Of a stretch of 64,000 bases of DNA, positions 9,052 through 17,447 are shown in pieces. Numbering within the stretch: position 1 is the first letter of the stretch; the number at the start of each line of letters is the position of its first letter. The notes below the pieces were generated by a model. It was given only the letters and a program-made list of their open reading frames with translations, was not told the origin of the DNA and ran no database searches. Position numbers and translations under genes: made by a program. The stretch is from Gp6-AA45 sp035652075 (lineage in GTDB: Bacteria; Acidobacteriota; Vicinamibacteria; Vicinamibacterales; CAVVIG01), in assembly GCA_035652075.1 (NCBI GenBank), contig DASREL010000116.1:1-64000 (forward strand), in the 5' to 3' direction.

Positions 9052-10218
9052 GTGAAACGGTTTATTGGTCTTTTCATCCTGATGATTGGCGTCGTCGCGT
9101 ACGCGCAGCGTGGTGCGGAGCCGGGCGGTCAGGCCCAGCCGCCGGCACAAGGTGGCGGCGCACCGGGCGGCGGACGCGGACGCGGCTTGAGCCCCGAGCA
9201 GCAGGCGGCACTCGCCGCGCAGACGGAGCTCGAGAAGAGCACACCGCAGATTCCGTATGACGCGACGGTGCTTCCGCTCAACCCGACCGGTCACACGATC
9301 GGCGAGACGGTCGGCGTCGCGATCAATTCGAAGAAGCATCTGTTCGTCTACACGCGCAGCGGCAACGTCGGTCCGGCGCGCGGCGCGCAGGCGGCGGAGC
9401 TGTTCGAGTTCGACGAGACCGGCAAGTTCGTCAAGGAATGGGGACAGAACGCGTACGGCTTTTCGTTCGCGCACGCGATCCGCTTCGACAAAGAAGACAA
9501 CCTGTTCGTGATCGACGAAGGTTCGAACATGGTGATGAAGTTCAACCCGCAGGGGCTCGTCACGATGGTGCTCGGCCGCAAGGACGAAGCGGTCGATTAC
9601 ATGGAGCGCTTCCTCGAAGAGGGACGCAAGACGGATCCGGCGACGTTGACCGGGCCAGGCACGGGCGGCGGCCGCGGCGGCAGCTTCGGACGTCCGACTG
9701 ACGTCGCATTCGATCTGCAGGGCGACATCTTCGTCGCCGACGGCTATACCAACTCACGCGTCGCGAAGTTCACCAAGGACGGCGACTTCGTGAAGTCGAT
9801 CGGCACGCGCGGCAACGCACCGGGACAGTTCAACACGCCGCACACGATCGCGAACGACGCGAAGGGCAACATCTACGTCGGCGATCGCGGCAACCAGCGC
9901 ATTCAGGTGTTCGATCCGGATCTGAATCCGGTCCGCATCATCAACAACGTGCGCGCGCCGTGGGCGATGTGCATCACGCCGCCGAACGCGCAAGGGCAGC
10001 AGTTCCTCTTCAGCTCGGATGCGGGCGGCAAGATCTACAAGGAAGATCTCGAAGGGCACTTACTCGGCTGGTTTGGCACGATCGGCAAGAAGACCGGCCA
10101 GTTCTACTGGGTCCACGAGATGCACTGCGTCAGCGAGAACGAGCTCTACACCGGCGAGGCGCAGAACTGGCGCGTCCAGCACATCGTCATGAAGCCGGCC
10201 GCGAAAGCCTCCAGATAG
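9052..10218 (+). CDS. Secreted NHL propeller of the peptidyl-alpha-hydroxyglycine lyase (PAL) type
   Basis: A 388-aa protein starting at GTG 9052 behind AAGGAGG. Residues 1-19 are a signal peptide; 20-60 are Gly/Pro/Gln-rich. The rest is a six-bladed propeller. Matches to vertebrate PAL include RPTDVAF, ADGYTNSR and NTPHT. By alignment from memory the three PAL zinc histidines correspond to His141, His264 and His355, the catalytic Tyr to Tyr232 and the substrate arginines to Arg102 and Arg279. PAL cleaves hydroxyglycine-extended peptides to amide plus glyoxylate; the substrate here is unknown. Paralogues lie at 44144, 49196 and 56126. Confidence 0.85.
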   Translation: MKRFIGLFILMIGVVAYAQRGAEPGGQAQPPAQGGGAPGGGRGRGLSPEQQAALAAQTELEKSTPQIPYDATVLPLNPTGHTIGETVGVAINSKKHLFVYTRSGNVGPARGAQAAELFEFDETGKFVKEWGQNAYGFSFAHAIRFDKEDNLFVIDEGSNMVMKFNPQGLVTMVLGRKDEAVDYMERFLEEGRKTDPATLTGPGTGGGRGGSFGRPTDVAFDLQGDIFVADGYTNSRVAKFTKDGDFVKSIGTRGNAPGQFNTPHTIANDAKGNIYVGDRGNQRIQVFDPDLNPVRIINNVRAPWAMCITPPNAQGQQFLFSSDAGGKIYKEDLEGHLLGWFGTIGKKTGQFYWVHEMHCVSENELYTGEAQNWRVQHIVMKPAAKASR

Positions 10219-10564
10219 CCAGCGCACTCAGAGCGGCAGCTCCGACGAGGAGTTGCCGCTCGGTCGTCGCGTCGAACGGATCGCTCGCCGCCTTCATCTC
10301 CATCCGCCACCGCGTCCACGTCGATCGATCGCGCACGCGGTAGTAGTCGGATTCCTGCGCGTCATGCGCAGCCACCAGATCACCGTCATCGTCGGCGCCC
10401 ATCGGCAGCGGCGGCGGCAACACGGGTAACGCTCCAGCCGGATCGACGATCCAATTCGTGATCTTCAGCAGCAGGCTGCGGCCGCGATCGGGCGGCCAGG
10501 CCAACACGAGCAGCAGTGTGACCGAGACGATAATGGTCCACTGCGCGCGGGTGGGGTGCCACAT
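10187..10564 (-). CDS. Small membrane protein of unknown function
   Basis: A 125-aa protein that I do not recognise. It has a membrane segment at about 9-23, a polar Asp/Arg-rich middle (about 54-95) and a second hydrophobic stretch at about 105-118, so a two-pass protein with a periplasmic or cytoplasmic loop is likely. Its last 32 bases overlap the convergent end of the PAL-like gene. The start at 10564 lies about 20 nt from the start of the divergent cytochrome gene. Coding status rests mainly on sensible hydropathy and an intact frame. Confidence 0.5.
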   Translation of the reverse strand: MWHPTRAQWTIIVSVTLLLVLAWPPDRGRSLLLKITNWIVDPAGALPVLPPPLPMGADDDGDLVAAHDAQESDYYRVRDRSTWTRWRMEMKAASDPFDATTERQLLVGAAALSALAIWRLSRPAS

Positions 10565-10584
10565 GGCGTGCGTATGACGCTATC

Positions 10585-11013
10585 ATGTCGCGGATGACAA
10601 CCAAATCCGCCGCCGCATTCATCCTTGTCCTGGGCACTGCGATCGCCACCACTTCGGTCCACGGTCAGGACGCGAAAGTTCAACGCGGGAAATATCTCGT
10701 GGAAGAAGTCGCGCGCTGCCAGGAGTGTCACACGCCGAAGACCGACACCGGCGAATTCGACAAGACGAAATGGTTAAAGGGCGCGAAGCTCGAGATCGCG
10801 CCGATCGGGACGATCAAGGGATGGCACGCGGCATCCCCCGATCTGACGTCGACGAGCGCGCTGTGGACGCGCTGGGGCGCCGACGGCCTGACCAAGTTCC
10901 TCGAGACGGCGAAGAACCCACGCGGCGGCGGAGCCGGCGCGCCGATGCCCGCCTACACGCTGCAGCACGATGACGCGGATGCGATCGTCGCGTACCTGAA
11001 GTCGCTGCCGTAG
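10585..11013 (+). CDS. Secreted monoheme cytochrome c
   Basis: About 142 aa. The N terminus is a signal peptide ending near VHGQ; the mature protein starts with a short helix (RGKYLVEEV) and the heme site CQECH at about 47-51. A Met suited to be the second iron ligand is in PMPAYTL near residue 122. The ending HDDADAIVAYLKSLP is typical of small class I cytochromes c that accept electrons from dehydrogenases. ATG 10585 and ATG 10594 (MTTKS) are both possible starts; no strong ribosome site is visible. A partner dehydrogenase is not adjacent. Confidence 0.88.
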   Translation: MSRMTTKSAAAFILVLGTAIATTSVHGQDAKVQRGKYLVEEVARCQECHTPKTDTGEFDKTKWLKGAKLEIAPIGTIKGWHAASPDLTSTSALWTRWGADGLTKFLETAKNPRGGGAGAPMPAYTLQHDDADAIVAYLKSLP

Positions 11014-11091
11014 ATCCGTCGTGCGGCCGGTTCTCGTCGCGCTCCTCCTCGCAACGTTGCTGCTCGTCCCCGGCGCGGGCCGCTAGCCGCG

Positions 11092-12189
11092 ATGCTCGAC
11101 GCGCTTCGTCGCTTTGCCATCAGCCGCAGCCTCTTTCGGCAGACGACGCTGGCGCGTGCGGTACGCCGGCTCGGATTCGTGCAAGCGGATCCGATCCGCG
11201 CGCCGGCGCGCGCGCAGGACTTGATCCTTCGTCATCGCGTGAAGAACTATCGCGCGGGCGATCTCGAACAGAAGTTTCAGACGCTCGGCATCGAAGAAGA
11301 CTTCTTCATCCCGTACGGTTTCGTGACGCGCGATCTGCACGCGCTGATGCATCCGCGGTTTCACGGCCGCCTGCCATGGACACGAGCCGACGCGCGGCAC
11401 GTCGAAAGCATCCTCGCGTTCGTCCGCGAACGGGGCGAGGTGCATCCGCGCGACGTCAACGATCATTTTCAGCACGGCACGGTCACGAACTACTGGGGCG
11501 GGTCATCGAATGCGACGACGCACCTGATGACGCAGATGCACTACTGGGGGCTGCTGCGTGTGTCGCGACGCGAGCGCGGCATTCGCATGTACACCTTGCA
11601 CACGCCCGGGCACACGCTGGCCAGCGCATCTCCACACGAGCGCGACGCGCGTCTCGACCGGGTCGTCGACGCGGCGGTGCGCCTCTATGCCCCGCTGCCG
11701 GCGCGGAGCTTGTCGACGCTCGTCAGCCAACTGCGGTATGGCGTGCCGCAATGGCGCCGCGAACTGAAGGACGCGCTGCGCCGTGCGCACGCGCGGCTGG
11801 CGCACACGACGGTCGACGGGATCACCTGGTACTGGCCGGCGACAGAACGCCTCTCGGCAGCTGCGCCGCCCGATGTCGTGCGCCTGCTTGCACCATTCGA
11901 TCCGGTGGTATCGATCCGCGCGCGGTTCGAATTGTTCTGGGGCTGGGAGTACCGGTTCGAAGCGTACACCCCGGCGAAAAAGCGTGTGCGCGGCTACTAC
12001 GCGCTCCCGCTGCTCTGGCGCGATCGCGTGATTGGCTGGGGAAATCTTGCGGTGCGCGACGACGGGTTGCGTGCGGAGTTCGGCTATGTCGCCGGGCGTC
12101 CGCCGCGCGACCGGTCGTTCGCGATGGCGCTCGAGGCCGAAGTCGAACGCATGCGCCGATTTATTTGTTCGCGTCGCGAATCTGCGTGA
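11092..12189 (+). CDS. Winged-helix DNA glycosylase, AlkZ/YcaQ-like
   Basis: A 365-aa protein of the HTH_42 superfamily, which repairs interstrand crosslinks and bulky alkylated bases. The catalytic loop is VQADPIR with Gln31 and Asp33, matching the QxD type of Escherichia coli YcaQ rather than the QxQ of Streptomyces AlkZ. Further family features are YRAGDLE near 58, tandem winged helices over about 95-270 and LLAPFDPVV followed by RARFELFWGWEYRFE near 270-290. The start at 11092 gives only a short lead before the QxD motif, as in the family. Its last 29 bases overlap the convergent unknown secreted protein. Confidence 0.85.
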   Translation: MLDALRRFAISRSLFRQTTLARAVRRLGFVQADPIRAPARAQDLILRHRVKNYRAGDLEQKFQTLGIEEDFFIPYGFVTRDLHALMHPRFHGRLPWTRADARHVESILAFVRERGEVHPRDVNDHFQHGTVTNYWGGSSNATTHLMTQMHYWGLLRVSRRERGIRMYTLHTPGHTLASASPHERDARLDRVVDAAVRLYAPLPARSLSTLVSQLRYGVPQWRRELKDALRRAHARLAHTTVDGITWYWPATERLSAAAPPDVVRLLAPFDPVVSIRARFELFWGWEYRFEAYTPAKKRVRGYYALPLLWRDRVIGWGNLAVRDDGLRAEFGYVAGRPPRDRSFAMALEAEVERMRRFICSRRESA

Positions 12190-13270
12190 CCATCAGGTCG
12201 ACGTAGTCTTCGAGACCGCGCTGCACCGCCGCGAGGTGCGTCGACGGCGTGGTGCCGCTCAGCCCTCCGCGATGGATCAACGACACCTGCACGAGCACCG
12301 GCTGTTCGTGATACGAGACTTTCGCCGTCGCGTGCGTGTAGAGGAACACGTCGAACCGCGACACGCAGGTACCCGTGCCGACCGAGCTCGTCGCGATGTT
12401 CACGTATACATACGTGTCGTCATCGGAATTCCTGCGGACCGTGAAGCCGGCATCGGTCAGCCGCTTCGAGATGGCGGCCTCGAGCGTGTCGTGCTTGAGG
12501 CCGCAGGCGATCGCCGTTTGCCCGAGATCCTCGACGAGGATGCCGAGCGTCTTGATGCCCTTCAGTTCAGCGCCAGGCGTTTCGTCGAATTTCTCGCGTG
12601 CGGCGCCGCCGGTCGCGGGGACGTTCGCGTTCGCCGGTGCGCCAGGCGCGGTCCGCGTCGGCGTGTCGACGCCGGCGTCGTACACGTACTTCGCCTTGTC
12701 GCCTTCCCCGTGATCGAGAAACTGCACGTCGACGATCAGCTGCGGCGGATTCGCATTGCGCGAATAGGTGTATCGGACCTCACGATCTTTTTCGACGTCG
12801 TAGACGACGACCAGTTGATCGCCTTCACGCTTGGTCGTCGCGAACAACAGCATCCCCTGATATTCGGGCGTTTCCTGCTTGCCGTCGGGGTGCAGCACGA
12901 GCGGTTGCCCGAGCTCGTTGGTGAAGGTGATGGCCGCCGGCGTATCGACAATCATCAGCCGCGCGGGCGGATTGCGCGCCATGTTCGTAAACAACTGCAC
13001 GCGCCGCGCATCGTCATAACTCTCGCGCGGCACGCCGAACATGCCGTTGCCGCCACCACGAGATCCGCTGCCGCTCGATCCGCGACGTCCGCGGCTGCCT
13101 GACGAGGGTTGCGGACTGTCCTGTCCCCGCTCGCCGGGCGACGGCAGCCAGTTCGCGTTGAAACCGATTTCCTGCGGGATCTGGCTGGCCGATTTGTTCA
13201 GCGTCCACACGCCGGCGATCGGTGATGTCGGTTGGAGAAATCCAAGAGCGAGAATGAATCCGAGAATCAC
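12161..13270 (-). CDS. Secreted protein of unknown function
   Basis: A 369-aa protein with a short N-terminal hydrophobic signal (residues 1-18). A Ser/Gly/Arg-rich low-complexity stretch follows at about 55-75. Two structured parts can be seen: one around 80-185 with strand-rich sequence, and one at about 245-365 (TLGILVEDLG, LEAAISKRLTDAGFTV, TYVYVNIATSS) resembling small alpha/beta domains of outer-surface proteins. Two conserved-looking cysteines (CGLKH and GTCVSRF) may form a disulfide. No known family is assigned. It converges on and slightly overlaps the AlkZ-like gene and is divergent from the next membrane protein. Confidence 0.65.
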   Translation of the reverse strand: MILGFILALGFLQPTSPIAGVWTLNKSASQIPQEIGFNANWLPSPGERGQDSPQPSSGSRGRRGSSGSGSRGGGNGMFGVPRESYDDARRVQLFTNMARNPPARLMIVDTPAAITFTNELGQPLVLHPDGKQETPEYQGMLLFATTKREGDQLVVVYDVEKDREVRYTYSRNANPPQLIVDVQFLDHGEGDKAKYVYDAGVDTPTRTAPGAPANANVPATGGAAREKFDETPGAELKGIKTLGILVEDLGQTAIACGLKHDTLEAAISKRLTDAGFTVRRNSDDDTYVYVNIATSSVGTGTCVSRFDVFLYTHATAKVSYHEQPVLVQVSLIHRGGLSGTTPSTHLAAVQRGLEDYVDLMVTQIRDANK

Positions 13271-13330
13271 GATCCCAACCTACCATGGCGCGGCGTTGCC
13301 AAACCACGGCGATTCAGTGAAACTGCCTCG

Positions 13331-13882
13331 GTGACACGACGGATCGCGACGGCGCTCGCGCTGGTCGGCTTCGCCGCTGGAATCGTCGGCGCAGGTCGGG
13401 TCGCGGGGCTGCTCTCAGACACGATCGCGGTCTGGACGATCGAGCCGATCGCGTTCGCCGCACTCGCCGTCGTCGCGGTTCGAACGCAGTCGGTCGGCTT
13501 CGTGTGGATCTGTATCGGCGCCGTGTGGTCGTTCGTAATTCTCGGTGCCTGGAGCATCGGGACGTTCTTTTTCTACGAAGCCCTCGCGCTTCTCGCAGCC
13601 GGCATCGCACATGCAGCCACCATCGAGCGGCGGCTCACCCTCGCGTTGATCCCGCTGTGGTTGGTGGTTGCCGCATCCCTACCGGCGTTGGCGTTCCTCA
13701 TCCGAGACTGGATGCAAACGTCGTCGACATCGTTCACCACGTACGGGCCGAACTACTTCGACTCGTACTCCTCGTCGAGAGTTGTCACACACGCGCCCGC
13801 CGTTGTGTTCCTTGCGTCATGTGGAGTCGTCGCGCTGGCGATCCTCGCGGTGATTCGAATCGTCCGACGACGGCAGGCCTGA
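13331..13882 (+). CDS. Integral membrane protein of unknown function
   Basis: A 183-aa protein from GTG 13331; the frame extends to a TTG at 13232 but that part overlaps the divergent gene start and is polar. About five hydrophobic helices are visible (near 5-25, 32-48, 53-76, 84-114 and 155-178), with a Ser/Tyr-rich loop (TTYGPNYFDSYSS) before the last. Acidobacteria often carry such small membrane proteins near transporters, but nothing here gives a function. Its TGA stop is part of the AGGCCTGAAGGCCT repeat that follows. Confidence 0.6.
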   Translation: MTRRIATALALVGFAAGIVGAGRVAGLLSDTIAVWTIEPIAFAALAVVAVRTQSVGFVWICIGAVWSFVILGAWSIGTFFFYEALALLAAGIAHAATIERRLTLALIPLWLVVAASLPALAFLIRDWMQTSSTSFTTYGPNYFDSYSSSRVVTHAPAVVFLASCGVVALAILAVIRIVRRRQA

Positions 13883-13930
13883 AGGCCTGCGCTACGACCG
13901 TGAGGTTCGGCTAAAGCCGGACGCTACATA
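13875..13930. repeat. Interspersed palindromic repeat: AGGCCTGAAGGCCTGCGCTACG plus GGCTAAAGCCGGACGCTAC
   Basis: Two palindromic words followed by GCGCTACG and GACGCTAC. The first supplies the TGA stop of the preceding gene. Close relatives are at 29875-29904 (inside a coding region) and 57185-57253. Confidence 0.7.
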
Positions 13931-13940
13931 CGAAAGATTG

Positions 13941-14009
13941 TTTCGTGCGTTTCGTGGATTTCGTGGTCAACGATCAATCCGCAATCCGCATTCCTCAATC
14001 CGCATTGAC
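13941..14009. repeat. TTTCGTG and AATCCGC short tandem words
   Basis: Three TTTCGTG copies at about 9-10 nt spacing are followed by three AATCCGCA copies at 7-15 nt spacing, ending at the stop of the convergent phosphoesterase. The AATCCGC word recurs at 17348-17390. Confidence 0.6.
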
Positions 14010-14013
14010 AGCG

Positions 14014-14739
14014 TCAGGTATCCAACCGCTCCGTCTTGAATGTCGTTGCGTTGATCAGCAGGTAGGACTTCGTCACGATGTCGAGGCCGATCGAACGGAT
14101 GCCCTGGCGCATCGAGTCGGTGAACTCGTGATGGTGGCCGAAGAGATGCAGCCGCGGCTTCATGGCGGCGAGCACGTCGTTGAGCACGGTCTTGCCCGCG
14201 TCGATGCGGCGTCCGGCGGGATAGAACGGACGCGGCGCTTCGTGCGTGAGCAACAGATCGATGTCCTTCAGCGCCTTGCAGGCAAGGACTTCGTCGCGCA
14301 CGAAGTGGCGACGCTTGTCGTCGCGGCTCTTCCCGAGCTTCAGCGTCGCGCTGGTCGACTTCTTGCCCTTGGACGGCGGCAGTTGCGCGGCGGGCGTGTT
14401 GTACCAGCTCGGCGCGAACGTGCCGCCGAGCGCCGCCACGCGCCACGACCCCACGGTGTGCGGACCGCCATTCGGCAGGAAATGCAGCGTGGGCGAAATC
14501 GGACGGCCGGCGATGGCCGCCGCGATCACGTCGAAGTCCTCGTTGTTGCCTTTGATGAAATAGACCGGCGCCGACGGCTCGAAGTACTCGCCATCGTTGC
14601 TTGCGACATCGCCGACGCACACCCACAGCGGCACGTCCGGGTGCCGCTCGAGAATTGCCCGAACCGTGTCGAATTCGCCGTGGATGTCGCCTAAGGCGCC
14701 GATGTAGTCGCCGGTACCAGCAGGTCCTGCTTGTCCCAA
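14014..14739 (-). CDS. Calcineurin-like metallophosphoesterase
   Basis: About 241 aa if started at TTG 14739; no ATG or GTG lies closer in frame and any start further upstream is buried in nuoI. The metal-binding motifs run in family order: GDIHGEF near 17-23, CVGDV, KGNNED, a THEAPR histidine and GHHHE near 200. Two metal ions and phosphomonoester or diester hydrolysis are expected; the substrate is unknown. The start region overlaps the last 49 bases of nuoI in another frame, so translation is probably coupled to it. The exact start is uncertain. Confidence 0.75.
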   Translation of the reverse strand: MGQAGPAGTGDYIGALGDIHGEFDTVRAILERHPDVPLWVCVGDVASNDGEYFEPSAPVYFIKGNNEDFDVIAAAIAGRPISPTLHFLPNGGPHTVGSWRVAALGGTFAPSWYNTPAAQLPPSKGKKSTSATLKLGKSRDDKRRHFVRDEVLACKALKDIDLLLTHEAPRPFYPAGRRIDAGKTVLNDVLAAMKPRLHLFGHHHEFTDSMRQGIRSIGLDIVTKSYLLINATTFKTERLDT

Positions 14740-15125
14740 ACGAAGTCGTCCTTGCTGTACACCGCGAGTTCGTAGTCCTTGCCCATGAAAACGGCGCCGA
14801 CCGGACACGCTTCTTCGCAGTACCCGCAGAAGATGCACCGTGTCTTGTGGATCTGGTACGTCGACGCGTAGCGCGGACCGGCCATCACTGTGCCATCATT
14901 CTCCGCGGCTTCGAGGTAGATCGCGTCGGCCGGACAGGCGACCGAACAGAGCCCGCAGGCGACACACTTCTCGAGCCCGTTCTCGTCGCGCATCAACACC
15001 TGCTTGCCGCGGAACTTCGGGAACATCGGAACCTTCTGGTCCGGGTAATTCACCGTAATCGGCTTCTTGAACAGGTGCTTCAGTGTCGTCGCGAACCCGA
15101 TGACCAAGGGACGGATCACAGCCAT
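14691..15125 (-). CDS. nuoI: NADH-quinone oxidoreductase subunit I (2x 4Fe-4S), isolated gene
   Basis: A 144-aa ferredoxin-like subunit. CVACGLCSVACP and CIFCGYCEEACP bind the two tetranuclear clusters N6a/N6b that carry electrons towards quinone in complex I. The N terminus FATTLKHLFKKPITVNYP is the usual membrane-facing amphipathic region of NuoI. It is slightly shorter than many NuoI proteins (about 160-180 aa). No other nuo gene lies in the window: the upstream neighbour is the divergent sensor kinase and the downstream one a phosphoesterase. It may be the sole nuoI displaced from its operon, or a duplicate. Confidence 0.92.
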   Translation of the reverse strand: MAVIRPLVIGFATTLKHLFKKPITVNYPDQKVPMFPKFRGKQVLMRDENGLEKCVACGLCSVACPADAIYLEAAENDGTVMAGPRYASTYQIHKTRCIFCGYCEEACPVGAVFMGKDYELAVYSKDDFVWDKQDLLVPATTSAP

Positions 15126-15166
15126 TTGCTCCCAGTTTAACCGGCCGATAAGATCAATGTAAATCG

Positions 15167-16498
15167 ATGCAGGGCCCGCAGTTCCTCTCCTCGGAGCAGA
15201 TTCTGCTGACGACGCTCGTCGTCAAGCTCGCCGTGATGGCGGCGCTGTCGACGATGCTCGTCCGGTACCGTCGATTTCGCCACATTCTGATCTTCGAACG
15301 CCGCGCCTGGCCCGATCGGTTGGTGTTTGCGCTCAGCTTCGGCGTCCCGCTCACGGCCGGGGTCGCGGCGCGTCTGTTGCTCGGCTACGACGCCGCGGAC
15401 ATGACGCTCGAAGGCTCGTTCCTCGCCGGCCTGATCGCCGGCCCCTACGCCGGCGCGCTCGTCGGCCTGCTCGTCGGATTCGCGCCGACGTTCACGGGTG
15501 AATGGGGCGCGCTCCCCTTCGCGGTCGGCTGCGGGTTCGCCGGCGGCGGTTTGCGCGAACTGTGTCCGAAAGAAGCCATCTGGCACTTCTCGCCGTTCGT
15601 GTTCCCGGCCATTCCCAAACGCGCGTGGGAAATGATCCGGAAAGTCCAAGTGGATTGGCAGGTCGTCCTGCTGCTCGCGCCGATCGCGCTGGAGCTGCTG
15701 CGGCAGACCGTCGGCGCGCGCTGGGGCGTGCACCATCGGCTCTTCTACCTGCACGGCGCGCCGCCCGCATCGGTCTGGACGATGGTGGTCGTCGTGCTCG
15801 CCACGGTGCTGTGCGTCGCGACGCCGATCAAGATCTGGAACAACGCGCGGATCGAGCATCGGCTCCAGGAACAGGAAAAGCTGTTGCTCGCGGCGAAGAT
15901 CGAAGCGCTGTCGAACCAGATCAACCCGCATTTCCTGTTCAACACGCTGACATCGATCTCGTCGCTGATTCGAACGCAGCCGGACACGGCGCGCATGCTG
16001 ATCACGAAGCTGTCGGGGCTGCTGCGACGTTTGATGCGCAGCACCGATCACTTCGTGACGCTGCGGGAAGAACTGGAATCGATCGACGAATACCTCGACA
16101 TCGAAGTCGTCCGCTTCGGCCCGCAGCTCAAGGTCCACAAAGAGATCGCCGCCGACACGCTCGACGTCATCGTCCCCAGCATGCTGCTGCAGCCGCTGAT
16201 CGAAAACTCGATCAAGCACGGCTTGTCTCGCAAGGTCGGCGGCGGGCGCATCACGATCACGACGAAGCTGCGCGACGCGCACATGTTGATCGAAGTGCAC
16301 GATGACGGCCTCGGGATGTCGGAAGAGCGGCTGGAGCAGGCGATGCAAGGCGGCATCGGCCTGAGCAACGTCAACGAGCGGTTACAGACGATTTACGGGG
16401 CGAGCTCACAGTTGAAGCTGACGAGCGTCCCGGGCCGTGGCACGACCGCGAGCGTCGAGATCCCCGAGCTTACAGTTCCCGAACGGGTGACGGCCTAG
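15167..16498 (+). CDS. LytS-type sensor histidine kinase
   Basis: A 443-aa protein from ATG 15167. The first part (about 10-220) holds several membrane helices including GPYAGALVGLLVGF, typical of the 5TM-LYT sensor domain. A His_kinase domain follows with NPHFLFNTL and phospho-accepting His255. The C-terminal ATPase has LLQPLIENSIKHG (N box), DDGLGM and GIGLSNV. This class signals to LytTR response regulators, and one follows directly, 29 nt downstream. The pair probably senses a cell-envelope or nutrient signal; the ligand is not evident. Confidence 0.92.
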   Translation: MQGPQFLSSEQILLTTLVVKLAVMAALSTMLVRYRRFRHILIFERRAWPDRLVFALSFGVPLTAGVAARLLLGYDAADMTLEGSFLAGLIAGPYAGALVGLLVGFAPTFTGEWGALPFAVGCGFAGGGLRELCPKEAIWHFSPFVFPAIPKRAWEMIRKVQVDWQVVLLLAPIALELLRQTVGARWGVHHRLFYLHGAPPASVWTMVVVVLATVLCVATPIKIWNNARIEHRLQEQEKLLLAAKIEALSNQINPHFLFNTLTSISSLIRTQPDTARMLITKLSGLLRRLMRSTDHFVTLREELESIDEYLDIEVVRFGPQLKVHKEIAADTLDVIVPSMLLQPLIENSIKHGLSRKVGGGRITITTKLRDAHMLIEVHDDGLGMSEERLEQAMQGGIGLSNVNERLQTIYGASSQLKLTSVPGRGTTASVEIPELTVPERVTA

Positions 16499-16507
16499 AA
16501 TTGCTCA

Positions 16508-16527
16508 AGGCTAACGGCTAAAGGCTC
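16508..16527. repeat. GGCTAA-type short repeat before the response regulator
   Basis: GGCTAACGGCTAAAGGCTCA lies directly before ATG 16528, where a ribosome site would be expected. GGCTAAGG words occur again at 52507-52613. Confidence 0.4.
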
Positions 16528-17295
16528 ATGGATATGAAAGCGGTGCTCGTCGACGACGAGCAACTGGCGCGCGACGAGCTCGGATATTTGCTCGGACAGG
16601 TGGGCGGCGTCGAAATCATCGGCCACGCCGGCAACGGCGTCGAAGCGTTGACGACAATCGATCGATTGCAGCCAGACGTGGTGTTCCTCGACGTGCAGAT
16701 GCCCGGGTTGACCGGATTCGAGGTCGCCCGCCGCCTCGTCGACAACGGCGCGTCGTCGCACATCATCTTCGTCACCGCCTACGATCAGCACGCGATCGAA
16801 GCGTTCGAGGTGAACGCGGTCGACTATCTTTTGAAACCGGTCGACCCGGCGCGGTTGCTGTTGTCGGTGCAACGCGCGCGGACGCGGATCGCCACCGCTC
16901 GCCCGCTGAACGATCAGATCGAGCGCATCGTGCAGCTGGTCAACGAACGGCAGACCCGGCGCGAGCGCCTCGCGATCAAAGTCGGCGAGCGCTTCATGCT
17001 CGTGCAAGCTGAGGAGATTGTGTTCGCGTCGTTGAACGACGACGGGATCGTCATCGTCACGGATCAACATACGGGAGCGTCGAACTATCGCACGCTCGAC
17101 GAGCTGCAGGAGCGGCTCGACCCGAGCGTGTTTTGGCGGGTGCACCGCTCGCACCTGGTAAACATCAACAAGATCAAGGAGATCGTCCCTTGGTTCAGCC
17201 GGAATTACATCCTTCGGATGAAGGACGAGAAGTCGACGGAAATCCCAGTCAGCCGGACGCAAACGCGCCGGTTGCGGGAGTACCTGAAGCTCTAG
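16528..17295 (+). CDS. LytTR-family response regulator
   Basis: A 255-aa protein. The receiver domain occupies about 4-118: acidic pair Asp9/Asp10, phosphorylation site Asp55 in VFLDVQMPG, conserved Thr in FVTAYD and Lys in LLKPVD. The LytTR DNA-binding domain spans about 150-250 (IKVGERFML, FWRVHRSHLVN, RNYILRM). It should bind direct-repeat promoter sites once phosphorylated by the kinase encoded just upstream. ATG 16528 and ATG 16534 are both possible. No clear Shine-Dalgarno site is seen; a GGCTAA repeat fills the space between the genes. Confidence 0.93.
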   Translation: MDMKAVLVDDEQLARDELGYLLGQVGGVEIIGHAGNGVEALTTIDRLQPDVVFLDVQMPGLTGFEVARRLVDNGASSHIIFVTAYDQHAIEAFEVNAVDYLLKPVDPARLLLSVQRARTRIATARPLNDQIERIVQLVNERQTRRERLAIKVGERFMLVQAEEIVFASLNDDGIVIVTDQHTGASNYRTLDELQERLDPSVFWRVHRSHLVNINKIKEIVPWFSRNYILRMKDEKSTEIPVSRTQTRRLREYLKL

Positions 17296-17311
17296 CAATC
17301 ACGCTGGACGC

Positions 17312-17391
17312 CGACAGTGGACCGTCGACAGTCGACAGTCAGCCAATAAATCCGCAATCCGCAATCCGAGATCCGCAATCACCGGACCTGC
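17312..17391. repeat. ACAGTCG and AATCCGC short tandem words
   Basis: Four ACAGT-type words (17314-17340) are followed by four AATCCGC/GATCCGC words at about 7 nt spacing, filling the space between the response regulator and lepB. The words match those at 642-671 and 13971-14006. Confidence 0.6.
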
Positions 17392-17447
17392 GACTCACAA
17401 GTCCTGGCATCCGACTGGCTCAGGTCAAAGAGGAGCTCGTCGCGTGG

